This document shows positions 27,003 through 34,584 of a DNA stretch of 64,000 bases, piece after piece. Position numbers and translations under genes: made by a program. The notes beneath the pieces were generated by a model that ran no database searches, was not told the origin of the DNA, and saw only the letters and a program-made list of their open reading frames with translations. The stretch comes from an uncultured Collinsella sp. (lineage in GTDB: Bacteria > Actinomycetota > Coriobacteriia > Coriobacteriales > Coriobacteriaceae). The stretch's first letter is position 1. Each line of letters opens with the position of its first letter. The DNA lies in assembly GCA_902492235.1 (NCBI GenBank), contig CABUKS010000001.1, positions 62,001 through 126,000 on the forward strand, written 5' to 3'.

Positions 27003-27656
27003 ATGGGTTATTCGATCGTCAACATCCTTGGCGGCCTTCTGATCGTCACGTCCACCATGGTGGTCGTCTCAAAGAACATCAAGCACGCCATCAGCTGGTA
27101 TGCGGTGCAGTCGCTGGTGCTCGTGGGTCTGCTCGCCACGCTCGGTGTCACCACCGGTGCGCAGGAGCTGCTCATGTGGGCTGGATCTGCCTTTATCACC
27201 AAGGTCGTCCTGGTCCCTTATATCCTCAACCGCGCATACAAGAAGATGGGCGAGCCGAGCGACGCATCGCTCAAGGCCGGCCTTAAGCCCGCGTGGGCCA
27301 TTTGCATCATCGCCGTGGAGGTCGCGATCTGCTTTGCCGTCGTGACGCAGATCAGCCTGCCCACGGCCGAGGTCGCAACGCCTGCGCTCGCCATTAGCTT
27401 CGCTCACTTCTTTGTGGGCCTCACCTGCATCATCTCGCAGCGCAACATCATGAAGCAGATCTTTGGATACTGCCTTATGGAAAACGGCAGCCATGTGACG
27501 CTCGCGCTTTTGGCCCCCACCGCTCCCGAGATCATCGAGATCGGTATCGCCACCGACGCCATCTTTGCCGTCATCATCATGTCCATCGTCGTGCGTCGCA
27601 TTTGGGACGACTCCCACTCGCTCGATGCGCGCGACCTGTCCGAGCTGAGGGGGTAG
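27003..27656 (+). CDS. hyfE: Hydrogenase-4 membrane subunit HyfE
   Basis: This 217-residue protein is close to the length of E. coli HyfE. It has about six hydrophobic segments and resembles NuoK/MrpC-like subunits fused to an extra membrane part. The segment KNIKHAISWYAVQSLVLVGLLATL near residue 22 and the conserved GYCLMENGSHVTLAL near 150 support the call. It lies within the uninterrupted hyf operon, 13 bases after hyfD and 3 before hyfF. Confidence 0.87.
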   Translation: MGYSIVNILGGLLIVTSTMVVVSKNIKHAISWYAVQSLVLVGLLATLGVTTGAQELLMWAGSAFITKVVLVPYILNRAYKKMGEPSDASLKAGLKPAWAICIIAVEVAICFAVVTQISLPTAEVATPALAISFAHFFVGLTCIISQRNIMKQIFGYCLMENGSHVTLALLAPTAPEIIEIGIATDAIFAVIIMSIVVRRIWDDSHSLDARDLSELRG

Positions 27657-27659
27657 TCC

Positions 27660-29219
27660 ATGGAAACGTTGATTCTCGCCCTGCTCGCGACTCCTCTGGT
27701 GTTCTCGCTGGTCATGGCGTTTTTGCCCAAGAACACGTCCTATAACGTGTTTGCCGGTCTCAACCTGGTCTCCGTCGCAGCCGTCCTGGTGCTGTCGATT
27801 GTGACGGCCGGTGACGTCCTTATGAGCGGCGACACCGCGAGCGCTCTTGGCCTGTGGTTCCACCTCGATTCGCTGGGCGCCATCTTTGTGCTGCTCATCG
27901 GCTTTATCGGTTTTCTTACCGGGCTGTTCTCGCTGCCCTATGTAAAGGCCGATATCGAGGAGGGCTCCATGCCCGCCGAGCGCGCCAAGCAGTATTTTGC
28001 GCTGTTTAGCCTGTTTGTGTTCACCATGCTGCTCGCGTGCCTGTCCAACAACATGATCCTCACGTGGGCCGCTGTGGAGGCAACCACGCTTTCCACCGTG
28101 TTCCTGGTGGGTATCTACAAGAACAAGACGGCCCTCGAGGCTTCTTGGAAGTATGCGATGGTCTGCACCGCCGGCGTGGCCTTTGGCCTGTTCGGTACGC
28201 TGCTGATCTACGCCAACGCCGCCGACGTGATTCCCAACGCCCACGAGGCCGCATTCCTATCGTGCGTGCTGCCGTATGCCGACCAGTTCGACCCGACGCT
28301 CATGCGCCTCGCCTTTGCGTTTATCGTGATCGGCTTTGGCACCAAGGCTGGCCTGTTCCCCATGCACACTTGGCTGCCCGATGCCCACTCTCAGGCTCCG
28401 AGCCCTGTCTCGGCCCTGCTCTCGGGTGTTCTGCTTAAGTGTGCCATGCTTGTGATCATGCGCTTCTACGGCTTTACCATCCAGGCCGTGGGTGCCGAGT
28501 ATCCGCAGCTTCTGCTGTTGATCGTCGGCACGCTGTCCATTTTGGTGGCGGCACTCTCGATGTTTCGCCAGGACGACCTCAAGCGCCGCTTTGCGTACTC
28601 GTCTGTGGAGAACGTGGGCGTTATCGCCCTGTGCCTGGGTATCGGTGGCCCGCTGGGTATCGCCGCGGCCCTGCTGCACTGCGTGTTCCACGGCTTTACC
28701 AAGACGCTTGCCTTCTGCGTGTCCGGCAACATCCAGCACGCCTTTGGCACGCGTAGCCTGGCCAAGATCCAGGGTGTCGTCGAGGTTGCTCCCGCAACCG
28801 CCGCGCTCGCCGTCCTGGCGCTGCTCGGTCTTGGTGCCTTCCCGCCCTTTGGCATGTTCATCTCCGAGTTCCTGACTTTTGTCGCCGGTGTTACCGCCGG
28901 TCCCATGTGGCTGGTCGTCGTGGTCGCCCTCGGTCTTACCGTGGCCATCTCCGCGCTCACCCGCATCGCACTCAAGTCGGTATTCGGCCATGCACCCCAG
29001 GGCATGGGCAAGCATGAGGCCCCGGCACTCATGCTTATCCCCGAAGTCATCCTGGCTGTCATGATCTTGTGGTTTGGCATCGCCACCCCGCTGCCTCTCG
29101 TGCACGGTGTGGAGACCGCGACCGGCATCGTGCTCGAGCAGAGCACCGAGGAACTTCACGCGACGCCGATGTACCGCGCTGTGTTCGGTACCGAGACCGC
29201 TCAGAGCGAGGTGGAGTAA
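27660..29219 (+). CDS. hyfF: Hydrogenase-4 membrane subunit HyfF (NuoL/N-like)
   Basis: This 519-residue antiporter-like subunit has the Glu in LTWAAVEATTLSTVFLVGIY near residue 140 and the Lys/His region GFGTKAGLFPMHTWLPDAHSQAPSPVSALLSG near 225-255, then DDLKRRFAYSSVENVGVIAL. It is the third pump-like subunit in the operon. Four bases separate it from hyfG. Confidence 0.92.
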   Translation: METLILALLATPLVFSLVMAFLPKNTSYNVFAGLNLVSVAAVLVLSIVTAGDVLMSGDTASALGLWFHLDSLGAIFVLLIGFIGFLTGLFSLPYVKADIEEGSMPAERAKQYFALFSLFVFTMLLACLSNNMILTWAAVEATTLSTVFLVGIYKNKTALEASWKYAMVCTAGVAFGLFGTLLIYANAADVIPNAHEAAFLSCVLPYADQFDPTLMRLAFAFIVIGFGTKAGLFPMHTWLPDAHSQAPSPVSALLSGVLLKCAMLVIMRFYGFTIQAVGAEYPQLLLLIVGTLSILVAALSMFRQDDLKRRFAYSSVENVGVIALCLGIGGPLGIAAALLHCVFHGFTKTLAFCVSGNIQHAFGTRSLAKIQGVVEVAPATAALAVLALLGLGAFPPFGMFISEFLTFVAGVTAGPMWLVVVVALGLTVAISALTRIALKSVFGHAPQGMGKHEAPALMLIPEVILAVMILWFGIATPLPLVHGVETATGIVLEQSTEELHATPMYRAVFGTETAQSEVE

Positions 29220-29222
29220 CGA

Positions 29223-30995
29223 ATGATTGAAACTGAGAACAAGGTGTATGCCCGTCGCTGCGAGAGCCATGTCGAGGCCCTGCGCCGCGCCGTTCCGGGC
29301 TGCATCGAGAAGGTCGAGTGGCAGTGCGAGGACCAGCTGACGATTACCGTCAAGCAGGACAAGCTGCCCGAGGCCGTCCACTACCTGTACTACGAGCGCT
29401 ACGGCTGGATTCCCGTGATCATCGGCAACGATGAGCGCAGCCTGTGCGGCCGTTACGCCGTGTACTACGTCATCTCCATGGAGGGGGAGGATCCCGGCTG
29501 GGTGACCGTCCGCACCGAGGTCGATCCCGCCAAGATGACGTTCCCGTCCGTGACGCCGTTCGTCCCCGCCTGCGTGTGGGGCGAGCGCGAGCTGCGCGAT
29601 ATGTTCGGCCTGATCCCCGAGGGTCTGCCCGATCGTCGCCGCCTGGTGCTGCCCGATGACTGGCCCAGCGGCCTGTACCCGCTGCGCAAGGACTCCATGG
29701 ACTACCGCTTCCGTCCCGCTCCCGCGAGCGACATGGAAAACTACGAGTTCTTGGCCGACACCAAGGGCAAGGAGACCACGCTCGTCCCCATGGGCCCGCT
29801 GCACATTACCTCCGACGAGCCCGGCCACTTCCGCCTGTTCGTCGAGGGCGAGACGATCGTCGACGCCGACTACCGTCTGTTCTATGTGCACCGCGGCATG
29901 GAGAAGGTCGCCGAGACGCGCCTGAATTATGACGCCGTGACGTTCCTCGCCGACCGCATCTGCGGCATCTGCGGCTGCGCCCACTCGGTGGCCTATGCCG
30001 AGGCCGTCGAGCGCGCCCAGGGCATTCATGTCCCGCCGCGCGCCCAGTACATCCGTGCCATCATGCTCGAGGTCGAGCGTCTGCACTCGCATCTGCTCAA
30101 CATTGGCCTGGCGTCGCACTACACGGGCTTCGACTCCGGCTTCCAGCAGTTCTTCCGCGTCCGCGAGAAGTCCATGGACCTGGCCGAGAAGCTCTCCGGT
30201 CACCGCAAGACCTACGGCCTCAACGTGATCGGCGGCGTGCGTCGCGACATTTTGGCCGAGCAGAAGCTCTCCACGCTCACGACCATCCACCAGCTGCGCT
30301 CCGAGGTTCAGGAACTCGTCGACATGCTGCTCTCCACGCCCAACTTTATTGAGCGTACGAGTGGCATCGGCATTCTGGACCGCAAGATCGCTCGCGACTT
30401 CTCGCCGGTCGGCCCGCTCATGCGTGGCTCGGGCTATGCCCGCGACGTGCGCTTTGACCATCCCTTCGACGGCTACGCCGATCCGGATGTCCAGAAGATG
30501 CATGCTGCCACGGCCGACACCTGCGATGCCTTCGGCCGTACCGCCGTTCGCATCCAGGAGGTCTACGATTCGATCGACATGATCGAGACCATGCTCGAGA
30601 ACTGCCCGTCGGGCCCCATCCTCACCACGGATTGGGAGTACACCCCGCACAAGTACGCCATCGGCGCCACCGAGGCGCCGCGCGGCGAGGACGTGCACTG
30701 GGCCATGCTCGGCAATAACCAGAAGTGCTACCGCTGGCGCGCCAAGGCCGCCACGTACAGCAACTGGCCGGTCCTGCGCTACATGTTCCGCGGCAACACC
30801 GTGGGCGACGCGGCGCTGATCGTCGGCTCGCTCGACCCGTGCTACTCCTGCACCGACCGCGTGACGGTGACCGATGTCGCCGCCAAGCGCGACCACGTGC
30901 TTGACAAGGAGCAGTTCGAGAACGTCTGGCGCGACAAGTCGCCGCTTGCGGGCGAGGGCACCATGGCCGCTCCGCTCGATGAGGAGGCGCTCTAA
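29223..30995 (+). CDS. hyfG: [NiFe]-hydrogenase large subunit HyfG (group 4), with NuoC-like N-terminal domain
   Basis: This 590-residue catalytic subunit fuses a 30-kDa NuoC-like domain (about residues 1-170, with MFGLIPEGLPDRRRLVLPDDWP) to the NiFe domain. The Ni ligands are in RICGICGCAH near residue 245 and in DPCYSCTDR near 538-546. The C-terminal tail of about 44 residues after TDR matches the site where HycI-type proteases cut HycE (Arg/Met in E. coli, Arg/Val here). The matching protease gene is at 33080. It reduces protons to H2 with electrons from formate. Confidence 0.95.
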   Translation: MIETENKVYARRCESHVEALRRAVPGCIEKVEWQCEDQLTITVKQDKLPEAVHYLYYERYGWIPVIIGNDERSLCGRYAVYYVISMEGEDPGWVTVRTEVDPAKMTFPSVTPFVPACVWGERELRDMFGLIPEGLPDRRRLVLPDDWPSGLYPLRKDSMDYRFRPAPASDMENYEFLADTKGKETTLVPMGPLHITSDEPGHFRLFVEGETIVDADYRLFYVHRGMEKVAETRLNYDAVTFLADRICGICGCAHSVAYAEAVERAQGIHVPPRAQYIRAIMLEVERLHSHLLNIGLASHYTGFDSGFQQFFRVREKSMDLAEKLSGHRKTYGLNVIGGVRRDILAEQKLSTLTTIHQLRSEVQELVDMLLSTPNFIERTSGIGILDRKIARDFSPVGPLMRGSGYARDVRFDHPFDGYADPDVQKMHAATADTCDAFGRTAVRIQEVYDSIDMIETMLENCPSGPILTTDWEYTPHKYAIGATEAPRGEDVHWAMLGNNQKCYRWRAKAATYSNWPVLRYMFRGNTVGDAALIVGSLDPCYSCTDRVTVTDVAAKRDHVLDKEQFENVWRDKSPLAGEGTMAAPLDEEAL

Positions 30996-30996
30996 T

Positions 30997-31713
30997 ATGC
31001 TGAAGCTTTGGAAGGTTAACGCCAAGGCCGGCGACGCGACGGTCAAGTACCCGTTTGCGCCGTTCCCCACCAACAAGGACATGCGCGGCAAGCCCGAGCA
31101 CAATGCCGAGCTCTGCATCGCCTGCGGTGCCTGCGGCGTGGCGTGCCCGGCCGATGCCATTCGCATGGACACCGACCTTGCGGCCGATACCATCACCTGG
31201 TCGATCGACTACGGTCGCTGCATCTTTTGCGGTCGTTGCGAGGAAGCCTGCCCCATGGAGGCCATCAAGCTCACCGAGGAGTTTGAGTTGGCCGTCATGA
31301 GCAAAGACGACCTCACCAGCAAGAGCGTCTACACGCTCGAGCACTGCTCGCGCTGCGGCAAGCCGTTCGCCCCGCACAAGGAGATCGACTACGCCAAGCG
31401 CCTGCTGCAAAAGGCCGGCGGCATGGAGGCCGAGCAGGCCGCCCGTACCGTCGGTATGTGCCAGGAGTGCAAGCGCGAGCTCGACGCCCTGCGCGCCGCC
31501 TCGGCCGTAAAGACCGGCAACGCGCACGGCATGGCCGCCAACGAGACGCTTGCGTCCGGCGAGCCCCAGGGCCCCGGCATGGAGTATCTGGGCGGCCACG
31601 GCGTGAACCCGGAGTATATCGACCGCGAGCTCAACCCCGATGCGCCCGAGATTCCCGCCGGTCCGGCGCCGGTCGAGGGCATCATCATGGATTTTGAAAC
31701 GAAGGAGGAGTAA
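30997..31713 (+). CDS. hyfH: Hydrogenase-4 ferredoxin subunit HyfH (NuoI-like)
   Basis: This 238-residue protein has two [4Fe-4S] motifs, CIACGACGVACP near residue 38 and CIFCGRCEEACP near 77, as in HycF/NuoI. A zinc-ribbon-like pair CSRCGKPF and CQECKREL follows near 115 and 157. The tail beyond residue 180 is longer than in E. coli HyfH and has no motif that I recognise. It passes electrons towards HyfI. The start at 30997 is one base after the hyfG stop. Confidence 0.9.
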   Translation: MLKLWKVNAKAGDATVKYPFAPFPTNKDMRGKPEHNAELCIACGACGVACPADAIRMDTDLAADTITWSIDYGRCIFCGRCEEACPMEAIKLTEEFELAVMSKDDLTSKSVYTLEHCSRCGKPFAPHKEIDYAKRLLQKAGGMEAEQAARTVGMCQECKRELDALRAASAVKTGNAHGMAANETLASGEPQGPGMEYLGGHGVNPEYIDRELNPDAPEIPAGPAPVEGIIMDFETKEE

Positions 31714-31715
31714 CC

Positions 31716-32498
31716 ATGGCCGAACCCACGCTTTTGCCCGAGCGGCTTCAGTACCGCCCGACCAAGATCGAGCTCGACGAGAGCATCGAGAAGGCCAAGG
31801 CGACCCTTCTTAAGAAGATCAAGCGCTCGGTGTACGTCTACCGTGTCGACTGCGGCGGCTGCAACGGCTGCGAGATCGAGATCTTCGGTTCCATCACGCC
31901 CGTCTTTGACGTCGAGCGCTTTGGCATCAAGGTCGTGCCCTCGCCCCGTCACGCCGATGTGCTGCTGTACACCGGTGCCGTGACGCGTGCCATGCGCATG
32001 CCGGCCCTGCGCGCCTTTGAAGCCGCACCCGATCCCAAGATCGTGGTGTCCTATGGCGCGTGTGGCTGCACCGGCGGCATCTTCTACGACAACTACTGCG
32101 TCTGGGGCGGCACGGACAAGATTCTGCCGGTCGATGTCTACATCCCCGGCTGCCCGCCCAGCCCCGCGCAGACCGTCTACGGCTTTGCTATGGCACTCGG
32201 TCTGCTGGACCAAAAGCTGCATGCCGAGACCACGGTGGAGGCCGCCGGCGAGCAGGCCGATATCCTGCACCCCGGCGTGCCGTACAAGCTGCGCGTTGCC
32301 ATCGAGCGCGAGGCTCGTGCCATGAGCGGCTACCGTTACGGTCGCGACCTGGCCAACGAGTTCATGGATACGCTCGAGGGCGCGCCCAAGGGCGATATCC
32401 GCGGTGCCATGGCGCTGCTCATCGACAAGCAGGACGATCCGCGCCGCGTCGAGGTGTACTCGGCGCTGCAGGATCTGGTGCTGGCCGGAGGTCGCTAG
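31716..32498 (+). CDS. hyfI: Hydrogenase-4 small subunit HyfI (NuoB-like)
   Basis: This 260-residue protein carries the NuoB/HycG cysteine set: CGGCNGCEIEIF near residue 47, SYGACGCTGGIF near 112 and IPGCPPSPAQ near 145. These ligate the cluster next to the NiFe site. It forms the catalytic pair with HyfG. It starts three bases after hyfH and abuts the next gene. Confidence 0.94.
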   Translation: MAEPTLLPERLQYRPTKIELDESIEKAKATLLKKIKRSVYVYRVDCGGCNGCEIEIFGSITPVFDVERFGIKVVPSPRHADVLLYTGAVTRAMRMPALRAFEAAPDPKIVVSYGACGCTGGIFYDNYCVWGGTDKILPVDVYIPGCPPSPAQTVYGFAMALGLLDQKLHAETTVEAAGEQADILHPGVPYKLRVAIEREARAMSGYRYGRDLANEFMDTLEGAPKGDIRGAMALLIDKQDDPRRVEVYSALQDLVLAGGR

Positions 32499-33080
32499 AT
32501 GGAGCTCACGGACCGCTCTGGTTACTTTGCGGGCCCCGGCATGCTCGGCGGCTCTTTTGGCGATGCCTCGCGCGCAAGCGACGAGGCCGCCGAGGGCGTC
32601 GCCGACCCCTGCCTGGGCCATGCGCCCGACCAGGTGGTCTTCTATGAGCTCACGCGTAAGTTTGTGGAGACCGAGGAAGACGTTCCCCAGGAGGCCTGCG
32701 ACGTGCTGTACTACACGCTCGCCGTGGGCCACCACACCGGCGTGCTCGATTGCTTTGAGCCGCGCCTGTCGGTGCCGTTGAACGTGTTCTATTCGCTCGT
32801 CGACGCGCTGCCGGAGGGGGAGGCCCGGACTAAGTTTGAGGCCATTCGCTCCTTTGGTGAGTGCCAGCTCGACAAGGCGGCGGTGCCGTCGCTGCTCGAG
32901 GCCTGCGATGCGCTGCTCGACGAGCGCGGTTTTCGCGGTTCTGCCAAGGCCGGCATCTCGGTGTTCGATGACGACTTTGGCCTGCATGCCCAGCAGGTCG
33001 CGTTCTTAATGAAGTTTCGCGATCTGGTTGAGCGCGTGCGCGATGTGTCGGGCGTGTATCTGACGGGAAGGTTGCAGTAA
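32499..33080 (+). CDS. Formate hydrogenlyase maturation protein HycH/HyfJ-like
   Basis: This 193-residue protein matches HycH/HyfJ through the block VVFYELTRKFVETEEDVPQEACDVLYYTLAVGHHTGVLDCFE at about residues 45-85. HycH is needed to assemble the large subunit of FHL but is not part of the final enzyme; its exact step is unclear. The N-terminal 40 residues and the C-terminal region are longer than in E. coli. It abuts hyfI and shares one base with the protease gene. Confidence 0.82.
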   Translation: MELTDRSGYFAGPGMLGGSFGDASRASDEAAEGVADPCLGHAPDQVVFYELTRKFVETEEDVPQEACDVLYYTLAVGHHTGVLDCFEPRLSVPLNVFYSLVDALPEGEARTKFEAIRSFGECQLDKAAVPSLLEACDALLDERGFRGSAKAGISVFDDDFGLHAQQVAFLMKFRDLVERVRDVSGVYLTGRLQ

Positions 33081-33583
33081 TGGGTCGCGTTGTGGATGGT
33101 CGTGTGAACGGCGCCCCGTTTGCGGGTATCGTGCTCACGGCGGGAAGCGTGCTGCGTGCCGACGATGCCGCCGGCCCCGTGCTCTCCAAGAAGATGGAGG
33201 ACGCGCCCATCGCCGGCTGGTACACCATCGACGGCGGTCAGACGCCCGAGGACGACATCATCGAGGTCAAGCGCGAGCGTCCGCCGCGTCTGGTCTTGGT
33301 GGATGCCGCCGATATGGCGCTGCCCGTCGGCGCCATCCGCTTGCTCGACAAACGTGACGTGGCCCGCAAGTCGATGTTCACCACGCATTCGCTCCCTTTG
33401 TCGATTCTGATCGAGGAAATCGAGCAATCGTGCGAAGATATCGTCTTCATAGGGATTCAGCCGGGCGATACGGAGTTTTACAACCCTATGTCCCCGGAGG
33501 TCTTTGACGCCGTCGACGCCGTGTACGACGCCGTGGCCGCCAACGACTTTTCCCATTTTGTCCGCTTGGGACAAGAGCAATAG
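33080..33583 (+). CDS. hycI: Hydrogenase maturation endopeptidase HycI
   Basis: This 167-residue protease of the HybD/HycI family removes the C-terminal extension of the hydrogenase large subunit once nickel is in place. Visible family features are the N-terminal AGSVLRADDAAGP (Asp that senses Ni) and LVLVDAADMALPVGAIRLL with the central Asp, then FTTHSLPLSILIE with the conserved His. Its target is expected to be the tail of HyfG. It overlaps the HycH-like gene by one base. Confidence 0.88.
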   Translation: MGRVVDGRVNGAPFAGIVLTAGSVLRADDAAGPVLSKKMEDAPIAGWYTIDGGQTPEDDIIEVKRERPPRLVLVDAADMALPVGAIRLLDKRDVARKSMFTTHSLPLSILIEEIEQSCEDIVFIGIQPGDTEFYNPMSPEVFDAVDAVYDAVAANDFSHFVRLGQEQ

Positions 33584-33622
33584 GAGCGCTTGTCCCTGCT
33601 GATTAGGAAAGAAGTGATTGAC

Positions 33623-34462
33623 ATGGCAGATTCCAAGGCGGAGCACCCCGCTCCCGATTGCCTTGCGCCCGCCGCGATCGAGGCCAAGACCGAGGCCGCC
33701 GGCGTGACCAAGGCTAACCTGCCGGTCGCAAAGGCCTTTGTTTTGGCGATGTTCGCCGGCGCGTTCATTGCCTTCGGCGGCCTGTTCTTTACCGTGTTCT
33801 TGAGCGATAGCACGCTGGGCTGGGGCGCTCAGCGTGTCGTGGGTGGCCTGTGCTTTTGCCTGGGCCTGGTGCTGGTGCTGGTGTGCGGTGCCGAGCTGTT
33901 TACCGGCAATTCGCTTATGGTCTGCGCGCTCAAGAGCAAAAAGATCACCCTGGCTCAGATGCTCAAGGCCTGGGTCGTCGTGTGGGTCGGCAATTTTGTC
34001 GGTGCTCTGTTCATCGTCTTTTTGGTGTACATGGCCGGCATTTACAAGCTCAACGGCGAGGCGGTCGCCAACTCCATGGTGAGCGTCGCCGCCGGCAAGG
34101 TGACGATCGACTGGGTGACGATCTTCTTCCGTGGCATCCTGTGCAATATCTTTGTGTGCCTGGCCGTGTGGATTGGTACTGCGGGCAAGACCGTAGTCGA
34201 TAAGGTTGTGGGCATTTTGCTGCCCATAGCCGCCTTTGTGGCCTGCGGTTTTGAGCACTGCGTTGCCAACATGTACTTTTTGCCCATGGGTGCCGTGATG
34301 CACGCGTGCGGCTATGGTGCCAAGGTTGCCGGGGCCGATGCGCTCAACGTCGCGGGTATTGCGTTTAACCTATCCGCCGCCACGCTGGGCAACATCGTGG
34401 GCGGTGCGGTTCTGATCGCGCTTGGCTACTGGTTTGTCTACGCCAAGAAGTCCGAGGCGTAA
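33623..34462 (+). CDS. focA: Formate/nitrite transporter family protein (FocA-like)
   Basis: This 279-residue membrane channel of the FNT family has six hydrophobic segments. The motif GAFIAFGGLFF-like first helix, CGAELFTGNSLMVCAL (the L2/omega-loop neighbourhood) near 100 and CGFEHCVANMYFLPMG near 210, with the pore His, are clear. It moves formate across the cytoplasmic membrane to supply FdhF. The start at 33623 is chosen for AGGAAAGAAG upstream. It is the last gene of the formate hydrogenlyase operon. Confidence 0.9.
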   Translation: MADSKAEHPAPDCLAPAAIEAKTEAAGVTKANLPVAKAFVLAMFAGAFIAFGGLFFTVFLSDSTLGWGAQRVVGGLCFCLGLVLVLVCGAELFTGNSLMVCALKSKKITLAQMLKAWVVVWVGNFVGALFIVFLVYMAGIYKLNGEAVANSMVSVAAGKVTIDWVTIFFRGILCNIFVCLAVWIGTAGKTVVDKVVGILLPIAAFVACGFEHCVANMYFLPMGAVMHACGYGAKVAGADALNVAGIAFNLSAATLGNIVGGAVLIALGYWFVYAKKSEA

Positions 34463-34484
34463 GGTACCGTCTGTTTGACGTTGG

Positions 34485-34520
34485 GCCTCCCGCGGGGCGT
34501 TGCCGTGCGGGAGGCTTTTT
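34485..34520 (+). terminator. Rho-independent terminator of the hyf operon
   Basis: GCCTCCCGC (34485-34493) pairs with GCGGGAGGC (34507-34515), followed by TTTTT. Confidence 0.93.
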
Positions 34521-34584
34521 GGGTCTGGGGCTCGTTGCCGGGCTGTTGGCCTGTTGTGTTTGGCTTGTGAAAGGGGTAATCGAG

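Noticed and set aside
28257..31196. 979-codon open frame on the minus strand opposite hyfF/hyfG
   Set aside because: It mirrors the coding frame of strong known genes; long antisense frames are expected with this GC bias. The same applies to those at 22508-24856, 44763-47219 and 51124-53370.
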